DNA from: Brevibacillus formosus
GTDB taxonomy: Bacteria; Bacillota; Bacilli; Brevibacillales; Brevibacillaceae
Length of the DNA: 64,000 nucleotides
Direction: 5' to 3'
Assembly (NCBI RefSeq): GCF_003013405.1
Contig: NZ_PXZL01000009.1
Span: forward strand, 81,011 to 145,010
Shown here: piece by piece, positions 47,320 to 64,000 of the stretch
Numbering within the stretch: position 1 is the stretch's first letter
Layout of the letters: each line of letters begins with the position of its first letter
The notes under the pieces: generated by a model
Told to the model about the DNA's origin: nothing
The model's input: the letters and a program-made list of their open reading frames with translations, nothing else
The model's database searches: none
Translations under genes and position numbers: made by a program

Positions 47320-48102
47320 ATGCAAAAGATGCACGTTTCCCAGAACCGATGGCTACTCTCTGCAAAAATGACGGCGGAGGCAGAAGTGCTATTATTTTGC
47401 TTTCACTATGCTGGTGGTCACGCTGGTATTTATCGGGATTGGCAAAAAAAGCTGCCCGTTCAGATTGGCGTTTGTCCTGTGCAGCTTCCAGGCAGAAGTA
47501 ATCGCTTTTTAGAGCCTTGCTACACGGATTTGTCTGTAATGATTCGTGATTTGGCAGAAGCGCTTCTTCCCTATCTAAATCGACCGTTTGCCTTTTTTGG
47601 ACATAGCATGGGAACGCTGGTCAGCTTTGAGCTGGCCAGATACTTACGCAAACATTACAACCTCAAGCCGCAACACCTGTTTGCATCCGGGTACCATGCC
47701 CCGCATCTGCCAGATCCGGGTGAAGCCATCCATCATCTCCCCGATCAAGAATTTCTGGAGGGCGTACGAACGATGAATGGCACGCCAAAGGAAATTTTTG
47801 AGGACAAGGAGATTCTGGATATGCTTCTCCCTACGCTTCGGGCCGATTTCACGATTTGTGAGACGTATCGCTATCAAGAGGAGGAACCGCTGGAGTTCGG
47901 ACTGACGGCCATTGGCGGTTGGCAGGACCCGGATTTTTCCGTAACCCATCTTGAAGCCTGGGCAGATCACACGAAAGCTGCTTTTCAAACGTACATACTG
48001 GAAGGGGACCATTTTTTCATCCATTCGCACCAAGACCAAGTCCTTACTATTGTCGGGTCAACTCTTCAAAATTATCTTGCTGGGTACAGGGGGATAGGAT
48101 GA
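47320..48102 (+). CDS. Type II thioesterase (GrsT/LgrE-like family) of the peptide synthetase cluster
   Basis: This 260-residue alpha/beta-hydrolase of the external thioesterase family repairs stalled synthetases by removing wrong acyl groups from carrier domains. The catalytic serine is in FFGHSMGTLVSFELA (near 93), the aspartate is in GGWQDPDFSVTHLEAWADH (near 210), and the histidine is in EGDHFFIHSHQ (near 233). The N terminus LFCFHYAGGHAGIYRDW is typical. ATG 47320 follows gaggagg; the stop overlaps the aldo/keto reductase start. In the literature the name LgrE is used for a pathway reductase, so I leave the gene symbol blank. Confidence 0.9.
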   Translation: MQKMHVSQNRWLLSAKMTAEAEVLLFCFHYAGGHAGIYRDWQKKLPVQIGVCPVQLPGRSNRFLEPCYTDLSVMIRDLAEALLPYLNRPFAFFGHSMGTLVSFELARYLRKHYNLKPQHLFASGYHAPHLPDPGEAIHHLPDQEFLEGVRTMNGTPKEIFEDKEILDMLLPTLRADFTICETYRYQEEEPLEFGLTAIGGWQDPDFSVTHLEAWADHTKAAFQTYILEGDHFFIHSHQDQVLTIVGSTLQNYLAGYRGIG

Positions 48103-49643
48103 TGACAGGAAAAGCAACACGAGAGGGGACACAGCGCCTAGCACAGGCCAATCCCCATCTTTTCTATCAGCAATTTGGCAGCTTCGATGTGTGGATCAGT
48201 CAGGTGGGATTCGGAACGTACCGGATTGATGAACAGGATGAGCAGTACCAGCAGGCACTCCGTAAAGCGCTGCTCGAAGGAATTAACCTGATTGACACGA
48301 GTAGTATGTATACAAATGGCAGCGCTGAGAAAGTCATCGGTCATGTGCTGAAGCAGTTGATAAGTGAAGAAAAAATAAAGCGGGAAGAGCTTGTAATCGT
48401 GTCCAAGGCCGGTATTGTCCAAGGAGAGGATTCTGAGGAGACGACGAAGAGGACAGCGGAAGGAAAACCGTATCAAGACTTCACGACGGTACATGAAGGA
48501 ATGTCGATTTGTATCCACCCAGAATATCTTCAAGACCAGCTGACACGCAGCCTGCAGCGCCTGCAGGTGGACACGATTGATTGCTACATGCTGCACAATC
48601 CAGAGTGGTATTTGCTATGGGCCAAGATGAAAAAGATCAAACAACAGGAAGCGTATGATGAATTATTAGAGCGGATTGAGAAGGCTTTTCGACATCTGGA
48701 GAAAGAAGTAGAATCAGGTCGGATTCAATGCTATGGTGTCAGTGCCAATTCGTTTGTCAGCAATGCCAAGGAATTTGATTTTGTTGCATTAGATACCCTC
48801 TGGGAGATTGCAGAAAAGATTACGCCGAATCACCATTTTCGCGTCATCCAGTTTCCAATGAACATGTACGAATCCGGTGCCATACTGGAAAAAAGTCATG
48901 CGCAAGGCAAGAGTGCCTTGTTATTTGCCAAGGAAAAAGGACTTGGTGTCATGACCAACCGGACGCTAGATGTGACAGCGAAGGAAAAAATCTTCCGCCT
49001 GACGAACATCCAACTAGATCAGAGCGCGGTCGTTGACGAAAAAGAAGCCATTCGTCGAATCAAGGATTGTCTGAATCGTGTAGATGATGTAGAGGATCAG
49101 ATCGTCTATCGCGTCTTGCCATTACTAAAAATGGAGAAAGAAGATGTGAAAGAGCTGAAGAAAAAAATATCATCTGGGGCTACACTCCGCAAATACTGGA
49201 AAAAGCTATACTCCGCCACAAATGTGAAAAATGTGAGAAGCTTCTTGTTTGAGCCGATCATCGAGGATATTCGCAATACGATAAAAAAACATGGGGGCTT
49301 AGACGACCAGACGCAGCAATGGCTGGATACTTACAAGGCAGCTCTTATGGAGACAGCTGAAGCTTTGGAGAGCTACTACGCCCCCAAAGACTACCAGCGT
49401 TCACTGGATATCACGAAAGAGCTGACGAGGGTGAAACCGCATTTAATGACAACAGATAACCTCAGCCAATCCGCGATTAGAACGATGCGTGCCACTCCAG
49501 AGGTACACAGCGTTCTCGTGGGGATGAGACGTGAGCATTATGTAGAGGATGTACTAATGGAATTGAAGAGACCTTTGGATACGTTCATGCAAGAAGAAGA
49601 CTGGCACACAATGACCCAAACACTTAAAGCGGTTATTGGCTAA
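48099..49643 (+). CDS. Aldo/keto reductase with large insertion; candidate terminal aldehyde reductase
   Basis: This 514-residue aldo/keto-reductase-fold protein carries the catalytic tetrad: Asp and Tyr in NLIDTSSMYTNGSAEK, Lys in VIVSKAG, and His in CYMLHNPEW. The conserved C-terminal cofactor segment is TPEVHSVLVGMRREHYVED. Typical members have ~320 residues; here ~150 extra helical residues (about 315-465) are inserted before the last segment. In linear gramicidin synthesis the peptide aldehyde released by the last module is reduced to an ethanolamine end by an NADPH-dependent reductase. This gene, coupled to the thioesterase by a 4-bp overlap, is a reasonable candidate, though the assignment rests on position and fold. 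Confidence 0.78.
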   Translation: MMTGKATREGTQRLAQANPHLFYQQFGSFDVWISQVGFGTYRIDEQDEQYQQALRKALLEGINLIDTSSMYTNGSAEKVIGHVLKQLISEEKIKREELVIVSKAGIVQGEDSEETTKRTAEGKPYQDFTTVHEGMSICIHPEYLQDQLTRSLQRLQVDTIDCYMLHNPEWYLLWAKMKKIKQQEAYDELLERIEKAFRHLEKEVESGRIQCYGVSANSFVSNAKEFDFVALDTLWEIAEKITPNHHFRVIQFPMNMYESGAILEKSHAQGKSALLFAKEKGLGVMTNRTLDVTAKEKIFRLTNIQLDQSAVVDEKEAIRRIKDCLNRVDDVEDQIVYRVLPLLKMEKEDVKELKKKISSGATLRKYWKKLYSATNVKNVRSFLFEPIIEDIRNTIKKHGGLDDQTQQWLDTYKAALMETAEALESYYAPKDYQRSLDITKELTRVKPHLMTTDNLSQSAIRTMRATPEVHSVLVGMRREHYVEDVLMELKRPLDTFMQEEDWHTMTQTLKAVIG

Positions 49644-49663
49644 AAACACTTTTCAAACAGGAA

Positions 49664-49715
49664 AACCACCTTATGGAATCGTTTGACAACAACGATTTCA
49701 TAAGGTGGTTATTTT
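49664..49715. terminator. Strong terminator between convergent operons
   Basis: A 20-bp stem (49664-49684 with 49691-49710, one or two mismatches) is followed by ATTTTTC. It lies between the plus-strand reductase and the minus-strand ABC permease and may serve both. Confidence 0.8.
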
Positions 49716-49727
49716 TCATACTTTCAG

Positions 49728-50492
49728 TTATTTCCACTTGCTAATGATATGCTCGCGATCAAACACCTTGATACTTATCTGGAACAAGATCAGGGCAACC
49801 ACGGCACAAATCGTGACCATGCCCAGATAGATTACCGGATTGCTCATCATGGAAAGGAAGATGACCTGGCTGACAGCAAGTCCGATGATCGGCAGAACCA
49901 GTATGGCACCAAATTGTTGGGCTGCTGCGACGTTGTCGACTTTGGAGGAAACAATAACACTCATGGATACGCTGATGATCGAAATAAATGGGACCAACAG
50001 GAGCATCGCGAGAATAAAAACGATGGAAAAATACTCACCAGCATTGTCAAAGGTTGCAAAGATGAACCCTAGAAAGATTAGCTGGACCACCCAGGTCAGA
50101 GCAATGGAAGGCAAGGAATAAGCTAGGACCTTACCAAGCAAAAACTCCTTGGTTGAAATCGGAGTGACCAGTACACTTTCCAATGTTCCTGTCATTTTTT
50201 CCATGATGATGCTCGTCGTGGCAAATGTTAAAGGGATCATTGCCGGTACGATCAGGAACAAGAGGAAATAGAAGCGGGCAATTGCAATATGACCATCTTC
50301 ACCTGCCATGTTAAGGAGGGGATTGGTCAATTTCATCAGGTCAAGGATGAACTCCATTTTACCGTTTTGGGCAAATACAGTGGTGATCAGAGCGACAACC
50401 AATATAACGAATGGTGCTGCAAGATTCGTAATCAATACGGAGCGGGCAGCGAAAAGCTCTTTCCATTCCCGGATAATAACAAATCCCGGCAT
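49728..50492 (-). CDS. ABC-2-type transporter permease (NatB-like)
   Basis: This 254-residue membrane protein has six predicted helices with IIMEKMTGTLESVLVTPIST, the cytoplasmic loop typical of ABC-2/NatB-type permeases. Its ATG follows aggaggcg and lies one base after the stop of the ATPase gene, so the two are coupled. Such exporters expel drugs, sodium ions or peptides. Placed between the tailoring genes and the synthetase genes, it is a good candidate for export of, or resistance to, the product. Confidence 0.87.
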   Translation of the reverse strand: MPGFVIIREWKELFAARSVLITNLAAPFVILVVALITTVFAQNGKMEFILDLMKLTNPLLNMAGEDGHIAIARFYFLLFLIVPAMIPLTFATTSIIMEKMTGTLESVLVTPISTKEFLLGKVLAYSLPSIALTWVVQLIFLGFIFATFDNAGEYFSIVFILAMLLLVPFISIISVSMSVIVSSKVDNVAAAQQFGAILVLPIIGLAVSQVIFLSMMSNPVIYLGMVTICAVVALILFQISIKVFDREHIISKWK

Positions 50493-50493
50493 C

Positions 50494-51429
50494 CTAGATC
50501 GCCTCCTTTTCTTGATTCAGCAAGCTGAGATAGGAGTCCTCCAGTGACACGGAGATGGGTGCTATGTAATTGACGGTAATATCCGCTTCGACCAGCTTTT
50601 TGATCAGCTGTGGGTTCGAGATCTTCGGATTGGCTACCCTCAGGTGGAACTGATCTTCGGTGCGCTTATACGTCTCAACTTCTGCGGCGGCTTTTATAAT
50701 CTGTTCCGACTTTTGAGAATCCGCGCCTACATCAAGAAGCACATTGTAGGTGGTCCACTCTTCGCGGAACTTCTGTGGTGTCGTTAAACGAATCACCTCG
50801 CCCTTAATGATGGCGAATTCATGACATAACTCATCAATTTCCGCGAGAATATGTGAACAAAAGATGATCGTTTTTCCAGACGCTGCCCACTCGCGAATCA
50901 GATCTTTCAACTTCCGAGTGCTGACAGGATCGAGATTGGCTGTGACCTCGTCTAAGAAAAGGACCTCTGGGTCGTGTAAAATCGCGCAAACAATCGAAAG
51001 CTTTTGTTTCATTCCTTTTGACAATCTGCCGGCAGGATCGTTTCTTCTGTCCCATAAATCGAACTGGCGTAGCAAGTACTCGATGCGTGAAGCACGTTTG
51101 GCTTTGGGAATCTGGTAGCAGGAGGCGAAGAATTCCAGGTTGTCCAACAGAGAAAGCTTGTCATACACCCCGGGAGATTCGGTTACACAACCAATTTTTT
51201 TGCGTATCTCTTCTTTATTCTTGCTGATTTGATGGCCGAGGATGGTGACTTCTCCTGACGTAGGCTCAATGAGGCAGGACAGGATTCGAAGGGAGGTTGT
51301 TTTTCCAGCTCCATTAGGTCCGAGTAGACCAAAAATTTTACCTTTGGGAATTGAGAGAGAAATGCCGTCGAGAACTTTTTTGTCTCCAAACGATTTTTTG
51401 AGATCCTTAATGACGATTGCAGGTTCCAT
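50494..51429 (-). CDS. ABC transporter ATP-binding protein (CcmA/NatA-like)
   Basis: This 311-residue ATPase has Walker A GPNGAGKTT, signature LSKGMKQKL and Walker B VLFLDEVTANLD with FCSHILAEID. The C-terminal ~80-residue extension is typical of drug/sodium-type exporters. The ATG at 51429 follows gaaagggga; the longer frame to 51486 adds residues without a ribosome site. It works with the permease encoded downstream. It is divergent from the synthetase gene, sharing a 495-bp intergenic region. Confidence 0.88.
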   Translation of the reverse strand: MEPAIVIKDLKKSFGDKKVLDGISLSIPKGKIFGLLGPNGAGKTTSLRILSCLIEPTSGEVTILGHQISKNKEEIRKKIGCVTESPGVYDKLSLLDNLEFFASCYQIPKAKRASRIEYLLRQFDLWDRRNDPAGRLSKGMKQKLSIVCAILHDPEVLFLDEVTANLDPVSTRKLKDLIREWAASGKTIIFCSHILAEIDELCHEFAIIKGEVIRLTTPQKFREEWTTYNVLLDVGADSQKSEQIIKAAAEVETYKRTEDQFHLRVANPKISNPQLIKKLVEADITVNYIAPISVSLEDSYLSLLNQEKEAI

Positions 51430-58755
<7,326 letters not shown>

Positions 58756-58783
58756 GTAAATGTACCTCAGGAGGAGAGTAGAC

Positions 58784-61700
58784 GTGTCAAGTAAAAAGAT
58801 CGCCAATATATATCCGTTATCTCCCATGCAAGAGGGAATGTTATTTCATTCCCTCCTGGACGAAGGAACAGAGTCCTATTTTGAACAACTGCGCTTTACC
58901 ATTAGAGGATTCATCGATCCAGCTATTCTCGAACAAAGCTTAAACGCGCTGATCGAGCGACATGATATTCTCCGAACCGTCTTTATCCTTGAGAAGGTTC
59001 AGAAGCCGCGACAAATTGTACTCAAGGAAAGAAAGACAAACGTTCAGGTAATAGATATCACACACCTCCATGAAGATGAGAAAGCTGTCTTTTTGGAGGA
59101 CTTTGCGAAAAGAGAACGTCAGAGAAACTTTGATTTGGCAAAAGATGTGCTCATTCGGCTCACTCTTGTCCAAACCTCTTCTGACACGTATACACTAATC
59201 TGGAATCACCATCACATTTTGCTCGACGGCTGGTGCATTCCAATTGTGTTACATGACTTTTTCCAAATCTATCAACAATTAAAAGACGAGCGACCAGTAA
59301 ATCTTGGCCAAGTTTATCCGTACAGCAAGTACATTAGCTGGTTAGGGGAACAGGATGCAGAAGAAGCAAAAGTCAACTGGTCACGGTATTTAAGCGGCTA
59401 TGAACCCAGCACATTTATTCAAAAGCAGGCTACCGGAATCAAGTACAATCAAGCAGAGCTGGTCTTTACGATTGGTCAGTCGTTGACGAGCGACTTGAAT
59501 CATCTCGCAAGACAATTGCAAGTAACTGTAAACAATCTCTTTCGTACAATCTGGGGTCTCATGTTGCAGCGCCAAAACAATAGCGATGACGTTGTATTCG
59601 GATCGGTTGTCTCTGGCCGTCCAATCGAAATCCCGAACGTCGAGCAGATGGTTGGACTTTTCATCAATACCGTACCTGTCCGTGTTCAGATGAGAGATAA
59701 TCAAACATTTAGTGATCTGGTGAAACAAGTACAAGAAGAGTCGAGCTCGCTGGAAAAATATCATTATCTTTCCCTCGCGGACATCCAGAAAAATCAACAA
59801 CTAATCGATCATATTATTCTGTTCCAAAACTATCCGATGGGCGCAGAGCTTTTGACCCGTCTGAACCAATATAACCAAGAATTCACTCTCACTGATCTGC
59901 ATGCCTTTGAACAAACCAACTACGACCTAAACATAATGGTCACCTCAGACGATACCCTCACTGTTACGTATCTATACAATGCATCCGTTTTTACGGAAGA
60001 TCAGCTCCAACACCTCAATCAGCAACTCACTACTATCATGATGCAAGTGACAAAAACACCGGATATCCTTTTGAAAAATATAGAAGTGGTCAATTCCGAA
60101 GAGAAGCACCTTCAGCTCCATATTTTTAATGATACATATCGCAATTATCCTGTTGATTATTTGATTCACCAGATTTTTGAAGAGCGTGCAGAGAAACAAC
60201 CACACCTCATTGCCCTAGTCATGGGAGAGCAAAAGCTTACTTATCTTGAGTTAAACGAAAAGGCAAATCAACTTGCTACATTTTTACGTGCAAAAGGGGT
60301 CGGACCAGAAAGCATTGTCGGATTGCTTACAGAACGCTCAGCGGAAATGATCATTGCCATTCTTGCGATTTTTAAAGCAGGAGGAGCATATTTACCAATC
60401 GACCCGGCTCATCCGAAGGAACGCATCGAATACATTTTACAGGATAGCGGCAGTGTGCTGCTTCTAACCCAAAAACGCTTTTTAGAGACAATTGATTTTG
60501 CTGATCGGATCTTTGATTTAGAAGCGGAAGAGCTTTATCAAGGAGCACCAGGCAATCTTGTGAATGCAGCCCAAACGAGTAACCTTGCATACGTCATTTA
60601 CACATCGGGTTCGACAGGCAAACCGAAAGGCGTCATGATCGAGCATGCGAGTCTATTAAATCAAATCTTCGCACTGCAAGAGAAATATCCGCTACAAGAA
60701 GAAGATGCGTTTTTGTTAAAAACGACCTATACCTTTGACGTATCTGTCGCAGAAATCTTTGGCTGGATTCTTGGCAGCGGCAGACTGGTGATTCTCGAAC
60801 CTGGCGCGGAGAAAGAACCTTACAAAATTTGGGAAACCGTCATAAATTATGACGTAACTCATGTCAATTTTGTTCCATCTATGCTCATTCCATTTGTCGA
60901 GTATCTCGAGGGGCGAAAAGAGAGAAACTGCCTGCGATACATCATGGCTGCCGGGGAAGCAATGCCGAATGATCTGGCGCCAAAAGTATATCAAGTATTG
61001 CCAGAAGTGAAAGTGGAGAACATCTATGGTCCGACAGAAGCTACCATTTATGCTTCCTGCTACTCACTCACGGTAGACATGATAGAAGTTCCTGTGCCCA
61101 TTGGAAAGCCATTGGCCAACTATCAAATGCATATCGTCAATCAACATGGTCAATTACAGCCAATCGGGGTTCCTGGCGAACTATGCATTGCCGGGGCTGG
61201 ATTGGCGAGGGGATATTTAAATAATGAAGAATTGACGAACGAAAAGTTTGTTCCCCATCCGTTTGAAGCAGGCAAACGCATGTACCGTACAGGCGACCTG
61301 GCTCGTTATCGCAAGGATGGAAACATTGAATATCTCGGACGCATCGACCATCAAGTGAAAATTCGTGGCTTCCGGATTGAGTTGAACGAAATTCGTAGCC
61401 GGTTGATCGAAGAAGAATCGATTCGCGATGCGGTCGTAGTGGCACAAACAGATCATAACCAACAAGCGTATCTATGCGCCTATATTATCACCGATCAGAT
61501 GTGGACTGTTGCCTCATTACGCACACTGCTTCGGCAAACGCTGCCAGATTACATGGTTCCGTCTCATTTTATTCAAATGGAAGAGTTCCCGCTGACCTCG
61601 AGCGGCAAAATTGATCGCAGGGCTTTGCCGCTCCCAGATGGCAATGTGCAAACAGGCAACGCGTACTGTGCGCCACGCAATCCGATTGAGGAATTGCTCG

Positions 61701-64000
61701 CCCGGATTTGGGAGGAGGTTCTTGGCGTATCAAAAGTCGGGATCCACGATAACTTTTTCGAATTGGGCGGGCATTCGCTTTTAGCAACACAATTGCTGTC
61801 CCGTACATCCAAAGTATTTCAGACCCAGCTTCAGATGCGTGAGATTTTTACCTATCAGACGGTAGCAGAATTGGCTGAACGTATTCAATTCATTCGTCAA
61901 GGTGCTGAACCGATAAAGCAAAGCCCGATCAAACCGCTTTCATTGGACAGTTCTCAAGAGTTACCACTGTCTTACGCGCAACAACGTCTATGGTTCCTTG
62001 ATCGACTGATCCCGAATAGCGCCATGTACAACATTCCTGTTGGATTCCGTCTGCGTGGTGCGGTTGATACGAATGTAATGGAACGTGCTTTGAATGAAAT
62101 CATCAAACGGCATGAATCACTTCGAACAACGGTTAAAGACATAGAAGGACGAGCGATTCAAGTCATTCATACAAATGTACATTTGTCACTTCCTGTTATC
62201 GACCTGTGCGACATGCCGGCAGCGGAAAAAGATGTCATATGGAAGAATGTGGTTGAAGAAGATGGCGCGACGCCATTTCAACTGGATCAATGGCCGTTGA
62301 TGCGGGCAGCGTTGATTCGACTGGAGGAACAAGAGTACGTTCTCTGGATGAATATGCATCACATCATCTCAGACGGTTGGTCCATGGATGTATTGGTGAA
62401 CGAGCTAAGCACAATCTATGAAGCATTCGTCAAAGAAGCAGAAGTACCGCTTGCCGATTTACCCATTCAATATCGGGATTACGCCATCTGGCAACGAGAT
62501 AAAGGGCAAGACAATGCATGGGAGCAGCAGCTCAGCTATTGGAAAAAGAAGCTAGGCCAGAGTGAACCACTTTTGCCACTTCCGACCGATCGTCCACGGA
62601 CAGTCGTGCAAAGCTACCGCGGTGACAATTATTCTTTTTACGTGCCTAGTGAAGTAGGGCAAAAGCTACGCGAGCTCGGAAGACAAGAAGGCGCGACACT
62701 GTTCATGACGCTCTTAGCGGCATTCAAGCACTTCATATATCGTTATACGCATACCACAGATATTTTGATCGGCACACCTGTTGCGGGACGTAATCGTCAG
62801 GAAATAGAAAACCTGATCGGATTCTTTGTCAACATGCTGGTTCTTCGTACGGACCTATCGAACGATCCTACATTTGTTGAGCTGTTGCGACGTGTTCGTG
62901 AGACGGCATTTGATGCTTTTGCCAATCAGGATATTCCTTTTGAAAAATTGGTCGATGAATTACAAATTGAGCGCAGTCTCAGCTACTCGCCGCTATTCCA
63001 GGTACTTTTCTCCGTACAGGGAATGTCAACGGGGGTACGTAAAGGCGAGACAATATCGATTACACCTAATGAGGTCAATCTCAATAAGACGACGAAATTT
63101 GATTTGACTCTCACCATGATTGAGGACGAGGATTACGGACTCAAGGGTGTGTTTGAATATAGTACAGATTTATTTGATCGTACGACGATTGAGCGCATGG
63201 CAGAGCATTTCCGCAATCTTTTGCAAGCTGTTGCGACCAATCCAGTGCAGAAAATAACGGAAGTTGAACTGTTAGGCGATGGGGAGCGAGATCAACTACT
63301 CGTCGGTTGGAATGAGACTGAAGTTGATTATTCCCGTGAACTTTGCGTGCACGAACTAGTAGCCCAAGTCGCACAAAAGTTGCCTGATCAGATTGCAGCT
63401 TCGGGTGAGCAAGGTGCAATCACCTATGCAGACCTGGATGCGAAGGCTAATCAGCTCGCTCATGTCTTGTTAGAACAAGGAATTGGCTCGGAAGACTTGG
63501 TAGGAATCTGCGTAGAGCGTTCTATCGAGATGTTAATCGGTCAACTCGCGATTCTCAAAGCAGGTGCCGCCTATGTGCCGATGGACCCTGCATACCCGCA
63601 AGAACGACTCGATTATATGATCAAGAACTCACAGATGTCTTTGGTCTTAACCCAAGAGCGGTTGGTAGGTGCATTACCAGAAGGCGCTGCAACTCTCCTT
63701 TGCTTGGATCGAGATTGGCATGTAATGGCGAAGATGAGTTCAGTTGCGCCAGCGGTTACGACCAAAGCAGAACAACTCGCCTATGTCATCTATACATCAG
63801 GTTCTACAGGAACGCCAAAGGGAGTGGAGATTGAGCACGGATCACTCTTGAATCTAGTCAACTGGCATCAACGAGCGTATAACGTAATCGCTGGGGATCG
63901 TGCATCGCAAATAGCAGGTACAGCTTTTGATGCTTCGGTGTGGGAGATTTGGCCGTATTTGACGGCGGGTGCTACGATTTGCCTGCCACAGGAAGAGATC
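58784..64000 (+). CDS. lgrB: Nonribosomal peptide synthetase, C-A-T-C-A... (LgrB-like), 3' end outside window
   Basis: The frame is open from GTG 58784 (behind ggaggag) to the window end, 1739 codons, encoding at least the first two modules. The order is C1 (NHHHILLDGW near 145), A1 (SGSTGKPKG near 607), T (GGHSLLATQ near 995), C2 (MHHIISDGWS near 1190) and A2, which is cut off after its SGSTGTPKG motif. The first adenylation pocket reads DVANMAIIYK by hand; the second begins D-A-W, as in common leucine codes. In linear gramicidin, LgrB adds Ala, D-Leu, Ala and D-Val, which would fit. The N terminus KKIANIYPLSPMQEGML is the acceptor-type docking region, matching the donor end of the preceding protein. 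Only 28 bp separate the genes. Confidence 0.88.
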   Translation, partial: MSSKKIANIYPLSPMQEGMLFHSLLDEGTESYFEQLRFTIRGFIDPAILEQSLNALIERHDILRTVFILEKVQKPRQIVLKERKTNVQVIDITHLHEDEKAVFLEDFAKRERQRNFDLAKDVLIRLTLVQTSSDTYTLIWNHHHILLDGWCIPIVLHDFFQIYQQLKDERPVNLGQVYPYSKYISWLGEQDAEEAKVNWSRYLSGYEPSTFIQKQATGIKYNQAELVFTIGQSLTSDLNHLARQLQVTVNNLFRTIWGLMLQRQNNSDDVVFGSVVSGRPIEIPNVEQMVGLFINTVPVRVQMRDNQTFSDLVKQVQEESSSLEKYHYLSLADIQKNQQLIDHIILFQNYPMGAELLTRLNQYNQEFTLTDLHAFEQTNYDLNIMVTSDDTLTVTYLYNASVFTEDQLQHLNQQLTTIMMQVTKTPDILLKNIEVVNSEEKHLQLHIFNDTYRNYPVDYLIHQIFEERAEKQPHLIALVMGEQKLTYLELNEKANQLATFLRAKGVGPESIVGLLTERSAEMIIAILAIFKAGGAYLPIDPAHPKERIEYILQDSGSVLLLTQKRFLETIDFADRIFDLEAEELYQGAPGNLVNAAQTSNLAYVIYTSGSTGKPKGVMIEHASLLNQIFALQEKYPLQEEDAFLLKTTYTFDVSVAEIFGWILGSGRLVILEPGAEKEPYKIWETVINYDVTHVNFVPSMLIPFVEYLEGRKERNCLRYIMAAGEAMPNDLAPKVYQVLPEVKVENIYGPTEATIYASCYSLTVDMIEVPVPIGKPLANYQMHIVNQHGQLQPIGVPGELCIAGAGLARGYLNNEELTNEKFVPHPFEAGKRMYRTGDLARYRKDGNIEYLGRIDHQVKIRGFRIELNEIRSRLIEEESIRDAVVVAQTDHNQQAYLCAYIITDQMWTVASLRTLLRQTLPDYMVPSHFIQMEEFPLTSSGKIDRRALPLPDGNVQTGNAYCAPRNPIEELLARIWEEVLGVSKVGIHDNFFELGGHSLLATQLLSRTSKVFQTQLQMREIFTYQTVAELAERIQFIRQGAEPIKQSPIKPLSLDSSQELPLSYAQQRLWFLDRLIPNSAMYNIPVGFRLRGAVDTNVMERALNEIIKRHESLRTTVKDIEGRAIQVIHTNVHLSLPVIDLCDMPAAEKDVIWKNVVEEDGATPFQLDQWPLMRAALIRLEEQEYVLWMNMHHIISDGWSMDVLVNELSTIYEAFVKEAEVPLADLPIQYRDYAIWQRDKGQDNAWEQQLSYWKKKLGQSEPLLPLPTDRPRTVVQSYRGDNYSFYVPSEVGQKLRELGRQEGATLFMTLLAAFKHFIYRYTHTTDILIGTPVAGRNRQEIENLIGFFVNMLVLRTDLSNDPTFVELLRRVRETAFDAFANQDIPFEKLVDELQIERSLSYSPLFQVLFSVQGMSTGVRKGETISITPNEVNLNKTTKFDLTLTMIEDEDYGLKGVFEYSTDLFDRTTIERMAEHFRNLLQAVATNPVQKITEVELLGDGERDQLLVGWNETEVDYSRELCVHELVAQVAQKLPDQIAASGEQGAITYADLDAKANQLAHVLLEQGIGSEDLVGICVERSIEMLIGQLAILKAGAAYVPMDPAYPQERLDYMIKNSQMSLVLTQERLVGALPEGAATLLCLDRDWHVMAKMSSVAPAVTTKAEQLAYVIYTSGSTGTPKGVEIEHGSLLNLVNWHQRAYNVIAGDRASQIAGTAFDASVWEIWPYLTAGATICLPQEEI

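Overview
This is a Gram-positive, low-to-mid G+C Firmicutes chromosome segment, most likely from Brevibacillus (Bacillales). The evidence is strong AGGAGG-type ribosome sites, several TTG/GTG starts, OmpR/EnvZ-type two-component genes beside FtsX-type ABC transporters, a PerR-like box at katG, and a formyltransferase-headed peptide synthetase closely resembling LgrA of the linear gramicidin pathway of Brevibacillus. No tRNA, rRNA, CRISPR array, transposase or phage gene was seen.

Layout. (1) 1-3280: the 3' part of a peptide-binding lipoprotein gene, followed by two serine-beta-lactamase-fold hydrolases. (2) 3340-8744: a large LuxR-type ATPase regulator on the minus strand, a VOC-fold protein, and an unusual 887-residue protein combining a glycine-rich collagen-like segment, IPT/TIG-like domains and an SGNH hydrolase domain. 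(3) 8872-11127: a short UvrA-like ATPase. (4) 11264-24242: a TetR-led run of twelve same-strand genes: amidohydrolase, crotonase, acyl-CoA ligase, M42 peptidase, peptide-binding protein, beta-lactamase-fold hydrolase, DppBCDF-type transporter and a DapF-like epimerase. It reads as an uptake and breakdown pathway for a modified or D-residue-containing peptide. (5) 24380-29849: single genes for a DHFR-like reductase, peptidase T, a methyltransferase and catalase-peroxidase. (6) 30126-38790: a secreted protein with a two-component pair, flanked by two copies of the katG 3' end, and then an anchored protein plus FtsX-type ABC transporter with its own two-component pair and a palindromic operator. 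(7) 38829-42585: small genes, including an SdpR/SdpI-like autorepressor and immunity module with a CPBP protease. (8) 42820-49643: a tightly spaced four-gene run of RND pump, adaptor, type II thioesterase and aldo/keto reductase. (9) 49728-51429: a minus-strand ABC-2 exporter. (10) 51925-64000: two synthetase genes, the first complete (F-A-T-C-A-T-E) and the second running off the window (C-A-T-C-A...).

How it fits together. Regions 8-10 look like one linear-gramicidin-type locus: N-formylating initiation module, elongation modules, editing thioesterase, a reductase suited to the last aldehyde-to-alcohol step, and two candidate exporters. The most unusual points are an apparently intact epimerase motif in the LgrA-like protein, a changed binding pocket in its first adenylation domain, the RND pump coupled to the thioesterase and reductase genes, the peptide catabolic operon of region 4, the katG-3'-end direct repeats around a sensor cassette, and an undescribed ~80-bp dispersed hairpin repeat.
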